From NCBI RefSeq assembly GCF_020782875.1, contig NZ_JAJGBN010000002.1, positions 248,001 through 312,000 of the forward strand: a stretch of 64,000 bases of DNA, given 5' to 3'. This document shows positions 17,585-26,784 of this stretch, piece by piece. Below the pieces are notes generated by a model. That model did not search any database. It was given only the letters and a program-made list of their open reading frames with translations, and had not been told where the DNA came from. The position numbers and the translations under genes are program-made. The stretch's first letter is position 1. Every line of letters begins with the position of its first letter. The stretch is from Allomuricauda sp. M10 (GTDB lineage: Bacteria; Bacteroidota; Bacteroidia; Flavobacteriales; Flavobacteriaceae).

Positions 17585-18434
17585 GATTGCCCTTATTTTC
17601 CTAGTGATCATGACACAGGCTTGTGCCCAAAAGGAGCCACAGGGCAGTTTACAGCCTCTGGGGAAATTTTCCAAAAAACTAAAGGAAGTCTCAGGAATGG
17701 AAACCACCTCAAACGGAAATCTTTGGGTAATTGAGGATAGCGGGAACGCAGACAACATTTACGAGGTAAACCAAAAAGGAGAGACCATTCGATCCAAAAA
17801 AATAGCCCACGCCAAAAATGTGGATTGGGAAGACTTGACCACTGACATAGATGGCAATCTTTACATTGGGGATTTTGGCAACAACAGTAATCTACGAAAG
17901 GATCTTACCATTTATAAGATTACCCAAAAGCAGCTGGACAAAAAAGAACCCAAGGCCGAAAAAATAGCATTTCGATATCCGCAACAAAACGGATTTCCAC
18001 CGGAAAAGGATAGTCTATATTTTGATACCGAAGGGTTCATCCATTGGCAAGGCTATTTGTACATTTTCACTAAAAATAGAACACGTCCTTATGATGGAAA
18101 GACCTTGGTCTATCGGGTTCCCGATCAGGAAGGTTCTTATGAGGCAGAATTGCTGGATGCCCTTTTTCTTTGTGACGACCAAAATCGGTGTTCCGTTACC
18201 AGTGCGGATATCTCACCTGATGGAAAAACCATTGCCCTGTTAAGCTATGGACAAGTATTTTTGGTGACAGGATATGATCTTCCAACCTTCACCAAAGCAG
18301 TGATCACGACCATTGACCTATTCTGTTCCACTCAAATTGAATCTGTTTGTTTTTTGGACAACAAAACTTTATTAGTGGCAGATGAGCAGAATGTATTTGG
18401 TGGTAGAGGATTGTATTCTTATACTTTGGATTAG
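17577..18434 (+). CDS. Lipoprotein with predicted beta-propeller fold, function unknown
   Basis: A 285-residue lipoprotein (LIFLVIMTQAC). It shows repeated Trp/Asp-rich blade-like blocks: GMETTSNGNLWVIEDSGN, DWEDLTTDIDGNLYIGDFGNN, and SADISPDGKTIALLSYG. These resemble SdiA-regulated or esterase-like beta-propellers found in Bacteroidota. No catalytic residues can be assigned. Its ATG overlaps the upstream stop by eight bases, so it closes the operon that begins with the FG-GAP genes. Its last four bases overlap the convergent phosphoesterase gene, and no terminator hairpin is visible. Confidence 0.65.
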   Translation: MNKIALIFLVIMTQACAQKEPQGSLQPLGKFSKKLKEVSGMETTSNGNLWVIEDSGNADNIYEVNQKGETIRSKKIAHAKNVDWEDLTTDIDGNLYIGDFGNNSNLRKDLTIYKITQKQLDKKEPKAEKIAFRYPQQNGFPPEKDSLYFDTEGFIHWQGYLYIFTKNRTRPYDGKTLVYRVPDQEGSYEAELLDALFLCDDQNRCSVTSADISPDGKTIALLSYGQVFLVTGYDLPTFTKAVITTIDLFCSTQIESVCFLDNKTLLVADEQNVFGGRGLYSYTLD

Positions 18435-21400
18435 AATCCAAAACCTACCTGAAAGGCAAACCGCATTCCATCCGAACTATTGAAAAGTCCGAAATTGGCA
18501 GTTAGGATATCGGCGCCGTTCAAGAAAAATCCGCCTCCATAAGAATTATGCCATTTATCCGATGTATCCCCAGGAAACCAAACCCTACCATAATCAAATC
18601 CACCATACATTCCAGGTGTTACAGGTAGCACCCCAGTGTGTCTTCCCCTAAAACTATAACGCAAGTCCGTATTTTGATAAAAAGCGGTTTTTCCTGTAAA
18701 GCGTTGGTATCTATAGCCTCTCAATCCATTATTCCCGCCGATGGATGCTGCCTGATAAAATTCATAATCGTCACCTAACATAAAATGGGCCTTTGCTTTG
18801 GAAGCCAGTACCAATCTGCCATTTGCCACCAATTTATGGTCCATGGAAAAACTGGGAATGACATATCCGAAGGACCTTCCCGATTGTTCCACATTGGTTT
18901 TGAAACCACCGTTAAGCGCAAAGCCCATTCCCAAGGTCGGAAATGCCTCATTATCCGAATTGGAATAACTGTATTCGCCATCCACACCCAAAAAACTCTG
19001 ATGGTTTTCCTCACCATTTTCCAGATAAAACAGATTGATGAAACGATCTTGGGTTTCCTCCACTTCAATACTTTCATAAGAAACACCGAGCCGTATTTTA
19101 GATTCCAAATACCCTCTCCAAATTAAAGATGGCGCAATGCTGATGGTTCTCATGCGAACCCTGTTAAAATCCAGACCAAGGGGCTGCTCATCGTCATCAT
19201 TGATGGTTTCATTACCAAAACCAAAAAAGTTAAGGGTGAAATTAGGACTAGTAAATCTCGCCTTCAATTCTAAATTCACATTATTAAAAACATGGGCAAA
19301 CTCGCCTTTGTAGCCCAAATCAAAACCATTGGTGGCAAAATAATAGGCGGCATTGAACACATGTTGTTGGGTAAATGGATTTTGACGGAAACCATTAAAA
19401 GTATAGGTATCGGTCAGGCCAATTCTAAAACCATCATCAGGGTTGGCCCCTATTGTGGGCAACAATTGATTGCTACTGGCCTTGATCTTTAAAAATTGAT
19501 AGGTATTGGTATCGTAGTCGTTGACCAAGTTAATGTTTCCACCATAGGCTTCATCCAAGGTATTCTTTTTGGATTTGAAATCGTAGGCGTAGGCGTTCCG
19601 AGACCTTTCCGAAATCTTGTACACATCATTGTTTTGACCTCCCACCAATCGCAGGATTATCCTTGAAGATTCCGTGTTTACATCAAAAACATCATCATCA
19701 TCCAATCCATAGATCCATACTTCCTTGGTAAAATTTGGATCATACTCCTTATTGAAGAACAGGTCTTCCTTCTCTCCCCCTTTAATTCGATACCCGCTTA
19801 CCTCAACGCCACCATTGGGAAGGGAAACAATTTGAAAATAGTCGTCTTTATCCGTACCCGTGACCACGCTGAACTTGTTCAAAACGGCAAAATAGTCTTC
19901 CGCCGTTTCCACCAAATGGTCCTTTCTGACCAACAAAACTTTCTTGATATTCGCAACGGTCTCATCTCTGACTTCCTCTGGGAAATTCAGAAACGCCTCA
20001 TCAATGACCTTTTCAGTTAAATGTTGCTGGATGAATTTTGCCTCTTCGACCCACATGTCCAAATCTGATTCGGACAACAAGGCCATATCCAAGGCAAAGG
20101 TTCTTGGAGAGGATGTAAACCCCTTTACGCTTCTGATTTTTTCATGGAATCCTTCAAAAATACGGAGTGCCGGAACCGCTTTAGATCCGAAGGTCATGAT
20201 CAATCCATCGCCCCATTGTGAAAACACCTGATCCCTGTCCCTAGGTATCGGTTTAAAAACTCTTTTTCCATCCTCGGTCTTGAATTCCGCCCATCGCCAC
20301 TGATCTACATGGCGGTCCCAATCTCCCAATAAAATATCAAAAAGGCGGGCTTTCACGTATTCCTTTTGATCGATACTGTATTCCTCGTCCTCCCTCAATT
20401 TATTGATCAGGTCATACGTGCTTTCAATTTTTTTGGACTTGCCAAAACTTGCCAAATCATCATGGTCGTCGGAAACGTGCTCCTCTATCATGTAGAGTCC
20501 ATTGCCAAAATCGGCATTGTATTCGCCCAAAACCGATTGCTTGGGAACATAATACAATTTCGGATTGGTGTGATAGATCCCGACAGCGTCCGAAAGTGTA
20601 CCCACTGTAAAAGGGGCATACGGATGGGCACCTGTATACAAATCGAGTAACAGCTTTTCAGTATAGGTTCCCTCAAATTGCCCGATAATGTACTGATCTT
20701 GGAACGCAATGGCCTGAAGGTAGCGTTCGGCACTTTTTCGAAGGTCCCGCATCACGTATTCCCTACCCTTGTTATCAGCCAATCGAAGGGAATTGGACTG
20801 GTTCCCTCCACCTTTCCGTATCACTTTCAAACCTCCGAACAAGGTATCCAAAAGCACTGTAGGGGCCTTAACTTCGGTTCCATAATATTTTCGGTACCGT
20901 TCCCCCCAAAGCCATTTATGAAAACTACTTTTTGCAATTTCTTCCTGAGTATAAATGGAAGCCGTTTTATAGGCAGGAAAATCTTTGGATATGGAAACTT
21001 GAGCCGTTGAACGATCCGGGGGTAATACTTGGGTTTGGAACAACAAAGTATTGGCGGTAGCATCGGCTCCATAGAAAGATACTTCAGAAGAACCATCTTT
21101 GTACACGTTTAAAATGGCATAACCGCCTCTTCCCGTTGAAAATTTACTGCCGTTCAATAGTCGGGTTGAGCCTGTTTTGGAACCAGCTCCGCTCACAATC
21201 TGGGGTTTTCCCGATTCTTCAATATATTGAAGGGTATGCTCATGACCAGACACAAAAACCACCTTGTCCGAATATTGGGAAAGCGTAAGCACACGCTTTT
21301 TCAGTTCATTGTATTTTTTGTTGGATAGATCTTCAATAGAGGCCCCTGAGGTTTTCCTCAACAGGTTTGCCGCAGAACCTAGGATTGGCAAAGGTATTTT

Positions 21401-22147
21401 CCCTCCTGTTGGATAAAGCCCCTGTTCAAACGAAAATTGACCACCGTGCTCCCCATAGGTAAACATGGGATGATGCATGGCAATCACTATGGTTTTATCC
21501 AGATTCTTTTTGATCAAGCTTTCCAATTCCTCAAAAAATCGTCCCCGATCTTTGATCTCACAGTTATCGTTCATGGTCGGGTGCTTGTCCCAATCGGTCA
21601 GGTACCATTCCGTATCAATGGCAATGACCAAAATATCCTCATTGATCTCAATATCCTCAATCGGACAACCATTTTCTGGTTTAAAGACATTTTTGTCGTC
21701 CAATACTTTTTGAATATACTTTTCTTCCCTTTCCAATCCTTCTAGACCGTTGCTATACCAATCGTGGTTGCCAGGTATGAACATGACATTGCCTTTGAAA
21801 GATTTCAAAGTTGCCAATTGGGCATCCAAGTAGTGTTTGGATCGTTTATAGCCTTCGGGATCATCATCCTTGTCCACAAAACCAGCTGGGTAAATATTGT
21901 CGCCTAAAAAAAGGACCGTACTTTTTTCATCGGCCTTATCCAGAACGGACTTGAATTGTTTTAGGGTCGGATTTAAATCGCCTTCGGGAGATAATCCGGC
22001 ATCCCCTATCAAGTAAAAGGTATGGTCGATTTCCTTGCTTGTAGAAGAAGAAATTTGGACAGAATTGGGCTCGGCATACTTGGCCTCATAGGTGGCGCAA
22101 CCATATCCCAAAACCAGTAAGAGTATCAAAAAGTAATGTTTCTTCAT
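18431..22147 (-). CDS. Calcineurin-like phosphoesterase lipoprotein with C-terminal outer-membrane barrel
   Basis: A 1238-residue lipoprotein (LLLVLGYGC). The N-terminal ~330 residues form a calcineurin-like metallophosphoesterase with all metal motifs: LIGDAG, LFLGDNIYPAG, FIPGNHDWYSNG, AMHHPMF and VSGHEHTLQY. A long middle region without a clear match to me includes RYLQAIAFQDQYIIGQFEGT and PRDRDQVFSQWGDG. The last ~330 residues look like an Omp85/ShlB-type beta-barrel (GYKGEFAHVFNN, NNGLRGYRYQRFTGKTAFYQN, ending FAFQVGFGF). This suggests a phosphoesterase displayed by its own membrane anchor. Substrate is unknown. The gene is divergent from the HD-domain gene with a very short spacer. Confidence 0.85.
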   Translation of the reverse strand: MKKHYFLILLLVLGYGCATYEAKYAEPNSVQISSSTSKEIDHTFYLIGDAGLSPEGDLNPTLKQFKSVLDKADEKSTVLFLGDNIYPAGFVDKDDDPEGYKRSKHYLDAQLATLKSFKGNVMFIPGNHDWYSNGLEGLEREEKYIQKVLDDKNVFKPENGCPIEDIEINEDILVIAIDTEWYLTDWDKHPTMNDNCEIKDRGRFFEELESLIKKNLDKTIVIAMHHPMFTYGEHGGQFSFEQGLYPTGGKIPLPILGSAANLLRKTSGASIEDLSNKKYNELKKRVLTLSQYSDKVVFVSGHEHTLQYIEESGKPQIVSGAGSKTGSTRLLNGSKFSTGRGGYAILNVYKDGSSEVSFYGADATANTLLFQTQVLPPDRSTAQVSISKDFPAYKTASIYTQEEIAKSSFHKWLWGERYRKYYGTEVKAPTVLLDTLFGGLKVIRKGGGNQSNSLRLADNKGREYVMRDLRKSAERYLQAIAFQDQYIIGQFEGTYTEKLLLDLYTGAHPYAPFTVGTLSDAVGIYHTNPKLYYVPKQSVLGEYNADFGNGLYMIEEHVSDDHDDLASFGKSKKIESTYDLINKLREDEEYSIDQKEYVKARLFDILLGDWDRHVDQWRWAEFKTEDGKRVFKPIPRDRDQVFSQWGDGLIMTFGSKAVPALRIFEGFHEKIRSVKGFTSSPRTFALDMALLSESDLDMWVEEAKFIQQHLTEKVIDEAFLNFPEEVRDETVANIKKVLLVRKDHLVETAEDYFAVLNKFSVVTGTDKDDYFQIVSLPNGGVEVSGYRIKGGEKEDLFFNKEYDPNFTKEVWIYGLDDDDVFDVNTESSRIILRLVGGQNNDVYKISERSRNAYAYDFKSKKNTLDEAYGGNINLVNDYDTNTYQFLKIKASSNQLLPTIGANPDDGFRIGLTDTYTFNGFRQNPFTQQHVFNAAYYFATNGFDLGYKGEFAHVFNNVNLELKARFTSPNFTLNFFGFGNETINDDDEQPLGLDFNRVRMRTISIAPSLIWRGYLESKIRLGVSYESIEVEETQDRFINLFYLENGEENHQSFLGVDGEYSYSNSDNEAFPTLGMGFALNGGFKTNVEQSGRSFGYVIPSFSMDHKLVANGRLVLASKAKAHFMLGDDYEFYQAASIGGNNGLRGYRYQRFTGKTAFYQNTDLRYSFRGRHTGVLPVTPGMYGGFDYGRVWFPGDTSDKWHNSYGGGFFLNGADILTANFGLFNSSDGMRFAFQVGFGF

Positions 22148-22200
22148 ATCCTATGAGGTTGACTCCAAAATTTTGTACTTTGGATATTCAAATAAGAGAT

Positions 22201-23394
22201 ATGTCGGAAATCGTTGAAAAAACTGAACGTTTTGTAACTGAACTACTATCCGAAAAACTTGATCCAAGGTTTTTGTACCACAACCTACGACATACCCAAC
22301 GCGTTGTTAAAAGTACTAAAGAATTGCTCAACTTTTATGATTTGGGCGGTGGGGAAAGCGAGCAAATACTGCTCGCGGCTTGGCTACATGACATTGGTTA
22401 TGTTGAAGGAACTGAAGATCACGAAGAAGCCAGTGCAAAAATGGCGGCAACTTTCTTAAAGGAAAATGGTTATGACAAATCCAATACCGAACAGGTCTGT
22501 AAGTTGATCTTGGCCACCAAAATGAGTCATGAACCTCAGGATCTTCAGGAGCAGATCATGAAGGATGCCGACATTTCCCATTTTGCACAAAAGAGTTATT
22601 GGGAAACGACCGATTACCTGCGGGATGAGCTCAAGGAATTGGGTATCGCCGATTATTCTTCCAAGGAATGGCGGGAAAAGAACATACAAATGTTCCGGAC
22701 CAAGCATAAATTCTATACTGATTATGCCAAGGAAAATTGGGAAAAGGGGAAGGAAAAAAACCTGAATCAACTGCTCAAGGAAAAGAAAACCGAAAAAACC
22801 ATTGCCAAAAAAGAAGCGCTAAAAGCCAAATATAAGAGTGATAGCCCTGATCGTAGTATTCAGACCCTCTATCGCGTCACTCAGAACAATCATTTAAAAC
22901 TTAGCGATATAGCAGACACCAAAGCGAACATTCTGTTGTCCGTGAATGCGATTATCATATCATTGGTTTTGGCAAATTTGCTCACCAAATTGGACAACCC
23001 CTCCAACACTTATTTGATTTACCCCACATTGATCCTGATTCTTTTCAGTATTACTTCCATGATTCTGTCCGTATTGGCCACCAGACCCAACATTACCAGT
23101 GGAAAATTCACCAAGGAAGATGTGGAACAGAAACGAGTGAACCTGTTATTCTTTGGTAATTTTCATAAAATGAAATTGGAAGAGTATGAATGGGCTATGT
23201 CCGAACTTACCAAAGACAAGGATTATGTGTACTCATCCCTTACCAAAGACCTTTACTTCCTTGGGTTAGTTTTGAATAGAAAATACAAAATACTGCGGAT
23301 TACCTACAACATTTTCATGTTGGGCATGATCATTTCCGTACTTGCATTCGGTATTGCCTTTCGATTTTTTGGACCCGACAGAGCACCTTTTTAA
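22201..23394 (+). CDS. HD phosphohydrolase fused to a Pycsar-effector-type membrane domain
   Basis: A 397-residue two-part protein. Residues about 10-150 are an HD-superfamily metal phosphohydrolase with His31, the His63-Asp64 pair (AAWLHDIGY), His110 and an aspartate in MKDADISHF. A Lys/Glu-rich linker (about 165-215) leads to a C-terminal membrane domain of the Pycsar effector (PycTM, DUF5706) type: NNHLKLSDIADTKANILLSVNA, then hydrophobic segments near residues 240-300 and 370-395. Such domains respond to cyclic CMP/UMP in phage defence, but no cyclase gene is nearby. An upstream in-frame ATG at 22153 adds 16 residues unlike the family start, so I use 22201. It may hydrolyse or sense a nucleotide at the membrane (inference). 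Confidence 0.8.
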   Translation: MSEIVEKTERFVTELLSEKLDPRFLYHNLRHTQRVVKSTKELLNFYDLGGGESEQILLAAWLHDIGYVEGTEDHEEASAKMAATFLKENGYDKSNTEQVCKLILATKMSHEPQDLQEQIMKDADISHFAQKSYWETTDYLRDELKELGIADYSSKEWREKNIQMFRTKHKFYTDYAKENWEKGKEKNLNQLLKEKKTEKTIAKKEALKAKYKSDSPDRSIQTLYRVTQNNHLKLSDIADTKANILLSVNAIIISLVLANLLTKLDNPSNTYLIYPTLILILFSITSMILSVLATRPNITSGKFTKEDVEQKRVNLLFFGNFHKMKLEEYEWAMSELTKDKDYVYSSLTKDLYFLGLVLNRKYKILRITYNIFMLGMIISVLAFGIAFRFFGPDRAPF

Positions 23395-23395
23395 A

Positions 23396-25771
23396 TCAAG
23401 AGCGTAGCTCCTGCATCAAATCATCGTAGGTATAGGTCTGTTCCGATTTTTTGTCCTTTTTGTAAAGGATTTCCGCTCTGATCGCCTTTAGTCCGGTTAC
23501 CCCTTGGAGCCCTTCCAACTCTACGATTTCAATGTTATCCGTAAAATATCCTTTGGCCTTTAAGAATCGGATATACCGAAGATATTCCCGTTCATCCTTG
23601 CGTTGGCTATACACAATGGAAAGCTTACCCTTTTGGGTCAAACGTTCATTGGTTCCCTTGATGAATGCTTTGTCAATTCGTTTTTTAATAACCTCATATC
23701 TAGCATTATAGGTGCCATCCACGTCAAAACGTTTTTCATCCATTCGGAAACGGATGGCCAAGGCACTGCTATGAACAAGGATCAGCGAGGCCACATCCAA
23801 TTTTACGGGCAATTTCGATTTCAGTGCGTAGTATTTGTTCTCCATCTCGCACATGACCTGCAATTGCCACAATCTTAAATTTCTTAGGTACAACGCATCG
23901 AATGTACGATCCTTAACAATAGAGGCCCCAATGTACATGTTGTGTTCCACACCATCGGTTTTGTACCTTTCAAAATAGTGTGGGAACATTTCTTGCGCCT
24001 TTTCCTGCTTCTTGTCCAAAAGAGCGGCCAACTGCATATTGGCTTCCATTACGCTTTCATCATAATTTTTGCGATGATCGTAATAGGACTCAGTTGATGG
24101 GTCTATCTTCTCCTCGTATTTTTCGAGCAGGGCAGCAATTTCGCCATCTTCTTTTTTCAGATGTTGGAAAACGGGGTTCACCTGTTCTTTCACAAAATCG
24201 AAGACGGCTTGCTCGGTGTGGGTATACAAAGCTTCCTTGACTTCATCCAAATAGGTTTCCACGCGGAACATCAATTCCTCATAAACCAGCAAACCATATT
24301 TGTTGATGGCCACTTCCAGGATTTCATTGATTTCTGAAAGTTGAATCATCAAATCCTTTTGAATGGAAAAATTCCTTTCCCTAGATGAATCCTTAATATC
24401 GATTTGTCCATAAAGGGGATACACATCTTTGAAAACAATTTCATGGAATACAGGCTGGTTGCCCGCCAATTCATCCGCCATAAAACGTTTGGCTTCCTCT
24501 TGGAATTTCCAATATACCGAAGGGTGCACCGAGGTACACTCGTGTTGGATCACGGCATCGATCAAATTTTCCTCTTCCTCAATGGTACGGAGTACTGCGG
24601 AAATCAAGTATGGCATCACATCATCCAACTTGTTGGCGTTCACGCTATTCAGCTCATTGACTTTTCCGGACACCAACTCCAACACACCCAGCAAGTTACC
24701 GTTGACGGCAATCGGAGCCAAAATGGCACTTTTAATGCCTTGTTCCATTAAATTCTTATAAGGTTGAACATTACCTTCAACCTTGTTAAAATATTTTTCA
24801 ACGTTGGAGATGGCAAAATACTTCCCTTCATTGAACAGTTTACAGTGGGAATGTTCACAAAGCATCGCATCACAGGATTCCAATTCCTTACCATTGAGGA
24901 TATAGCTCTCCATCCCCTTCCCGTAAATCCTAAAAAAGTTGTTGGCACCGGCATCATATCCTGCAAAACCGACCCTAATATCACTCAATTTGAACAAGGA
25001 CCTGAAGGTATCCTCAAAACTGTCCATAAAATTGTCCTTGCCCCTTTGGGCCCTTCCGATCAAAGTAGACTTGATTTCGGAAATGGAATGTTCGGCAGTA
25101 ACATCGAACATGTTGGAAATCACAAAACCTTTCAGGATAAAACTATTCGGTGGAATTTTTTCCTTCCAGATATCGGGATTTTCAAAATTATCCAGCAGTT
25201 CGTCCACATCATCCTGGGTCAGTTCCCTAGCCTTTTCGGTCGGAATAACTTCCATGAAATCCGCATTGTACAGAATACGGTAACGGTGCATCACCCCGTT
25301 GGCATCTGGAATATCGTAAAAGAATGGTCGCTTAAAATCGAGGTTGAACCCGTAGTGAAACTTCAGCACCACGGTACAACGCATGATATAATTGAACTCC
25401 GAAGGAATATTACTGATCTCCAGATTAAAATCCTGACCAGCTTCCTTCAAAATATTTTGAAAACGCTCCGACGAATTGAAAACCAAGTTTTCAAAAGGTG
25501 TCGAGGCCGCCTTGATTTCGTTTTGGGTCAGCACAGGAGCGAAAGTATCCTCCAAAATGATCTTGATCACCTCCTTATGTTTTTCAAGAAGCGATAAATC
25601 GGAAAAACCCTCCCTCAATTCAGGGAACGGGGCCTGTGCCTCCAAAACATACTTCGCCCGTTCCGCCAAGTATTTATTGGGGCTATCCACAAGGCCATCG
25701 TAGTATTTCAACAAACTGTTGAAACTGACCAATTGGATCATAGGGGATTCACCATCGTAGTTGTGCTTCAT
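23396..25771 (-). CDS. Large GAF-domain protein
   Basis: A 791-residue cytoplasmic protein with no signal peptide. A GAF-like sensory domain occupies roughly residues 265-415 (FRSLFKLSDIRVGFAG ... KSAILAPIAVNGNLLGVLELVSG). It contains three evenly spaced cysteines (Cys300, Cys305, Cys310) with His307 and His309 between them, which could bind a metal or a cofactor. The C-terminal half is helical and charged, without a kinase, cyclase or DNA-binding domain that I can recognise. It is convergent with the HD/PycTM gene, one base apart. An alternative start ten codons in (MIQLVSF) is possible. The output of the sensor is unknown. Confidence 0.7.
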   Translation of the reverse strand: MKHNYDGESPMIQLVSFNSLLKYYDGLVDSPNKYLAERAKYVLEAQAPFPELREGFSDLSLLEKHKEVIKIILEDTFAPVLTQNEIKAASTPFENLVFNSSERFQNILKEAGQDFNLEISNIPSEFNYIMRCTVVLKFHYGFNLDFKRPFFYDIPDANGVMHRYRILYNADFMEVIPTEKARELTQDDVDELLDNFENPDIWKEKIPPNSFILKGFVISNMFDVTAEHSISEIKSTLIGRAQRGKDNFMDSFEDTFRSLFKLSDIRVGFAGYDAGANNFFRIYGKGMESYILNGKELESCDAMLCEHSHCKLFNEGKYFAISNVEKYFNKVEGNVQPYKNLMEQGIKSAILAPIAVNGNLLGVLELVSGKVNELNSVNANKLDDVMPYLISAVLRTIEEEENLIDAVIQHECTSVHPSVYWKFQEEAKRFMADELAGNQPVFHEIVFKDVYPLYGQIDIKDSSRERNFSIQKDLMIQLSEINEILEVAINKYGLLVYEELMFRVETYLDEVKEALYTHTEQAVFDFVKEQVNPVFQHLKKEDGEIAALLEKYEEKIDPSTESYYDHRKNYDESVMEANMQLAALLDKKQEKAQEMFPHYFERYKTDGVEHNMYIGASIVKDRTFDALYLRNLRLWQLQVMCEMENKYYALKSKLPVKLDVASLILVHSSALAIRFRMDEKRFDVDGTYNARYEVIKKRIDKAFIKGTNERLTQKGKLSIVYSQRKDEREYLRYIRFLKAKGYFTDNIEIVELEGLQGVTGLKAIRAEILYKKDKKSEQTYTYDDLMQELRS

Positions 25772-25887
25772 ACACGGATTAGTCGAGATTGAATAGGTAA
25801 AGTTACAAAAAGTAGAAATGCATACTATGTAATAGATATCTTTATGGATAAATTGCCATTATTACGGATATTTAGCAAATAAAACTC

Positions 25888-26784
25888 ATGTCCTCTGCCA
25901 CCCGATTTGACCGTGCCTATGCCAATGCCGAGACCATCCCTTTTGATGACAGCTCCAAGCTTATCTTTTTTAGTGATTGCCATAGGGGGGACAATAGTTT
26001 TGCCGATGATTTTGCGAATAACCGGAACATTTACTTCCATGCCCTGAACCATTACTACCGGGAAGGTTTTCATTATTTTGAGCTGGGCGATGGTGATGAG
26101 CTCTGGGAAAACATCAGTTTTGATTCCATTTTTGAAGCCCATAAAAACGTATATCAATTGCTCCGGCAATTTCACCTGGAAAAGCGATTGTACATGCTTT
26201 GGGGCAACCATGACATGGTGTACAAGGACGAGGATTATGTAAAAAAACACCTTTCACACTATTTTGAACCCATTGATAGATCGGACAAGACCCTTTTTAA
26301 AGGGATAACCTATCATGAAGCCTTAATCTTGAGGCACAGTGAAACGGGTCAACAAATTTTTTGCACCCACGGCCACCAAGCCGATTGGTGGAATTATGTT
26401 TGTTGGCGTATGGGACGTTTTTTGGTTCGAATCCTTTGGAAACCATTACAGGTTGTTGGGATTGCGGATCCAACCAGTCCGGCCAAAAACTACAAAGAAC
26501 TTATACGGATAGAAAAACGGACCAAGCGTTGGATCTTGAGTAAAAACTTGCTGCCCACCATTGTCGGCCATACCCACAGACCCCGATTTCCAGAACCGGG
26601 TGAGATTCCCCTCTTTAATGACGGAAGTTGTGTACATCCACGAAGCATAACAGGAATCGAAATCGAAAACGGGGAAATCTCCCTGATTAAATGGCATATT
26701 GCCACGAAACCGGATGGCACACTACAAATCGTTAGGGTTTTATTGGAAGGCCCTGAAAAATTAGTGGACTATATCAATCCTTAA
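25888..26784 (+). CDS. Calcineurin-like metallophosphoesterase family protein
   Basis: A 298-residue soluble phosphoesterase related to the LpxH-like group. The dinuclear-metal motifs appear in order: FSDCHRGDN, ELGDGDELWE, WGNHDMVY, CTHGHQADWWN and VGHTHRPRF. LpxH itself cleaves UDP-2,3-diacylglucosamine in lipid A synthesis. The DCHRGDN and GDGDELWE variants and the greater length make this a relative rather than a sure orthologue. The 116-base gap upstream (25772-25887) shows no other gene. Its last four bases overlap the convergent aminotransferase-fold gene. Confidence 0.8.
   Translation: MSSATRFDRAYANAETIPFDDSSKLIFFSDCHRGDNSFADDFANNRNIYFHALNHYYREGFHYFELGDGDELWENISFDSIFEAHKNVYQLLRQFHLEKRLYMLWGNHDMVYKDEDYVKKHLSHYFEPIDRSDKTLFKGITYHEALILRHSETGQQIFCTHGHQADWWNYVCWRMGRFLVRILWKPLQVVGIADPTSPAKNYKELIRIEKRTKRWILSKNLLPTIVGHTHRPRFPEPGEIPLFNDGSCVHPRSITGIEIENGEISLIKWHIATKPDGTLQIVRVLLEGPEKLVDYINP

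Noticed and set aside
1..18434. Reading the SusCD region as a classical polysaccharide utilisation locus.
   Set aside because: No carbohydrate-active enzyme, sulfatase or hybrid two-component sensor is present anywhere in the operon.
24764..25597. A plus-strand open frame of 277 codons opposite the GAF-domain gene.
   Set aside because: Antisense of a well-supported coding gene; no domain, signal peptide or promoter supports it.
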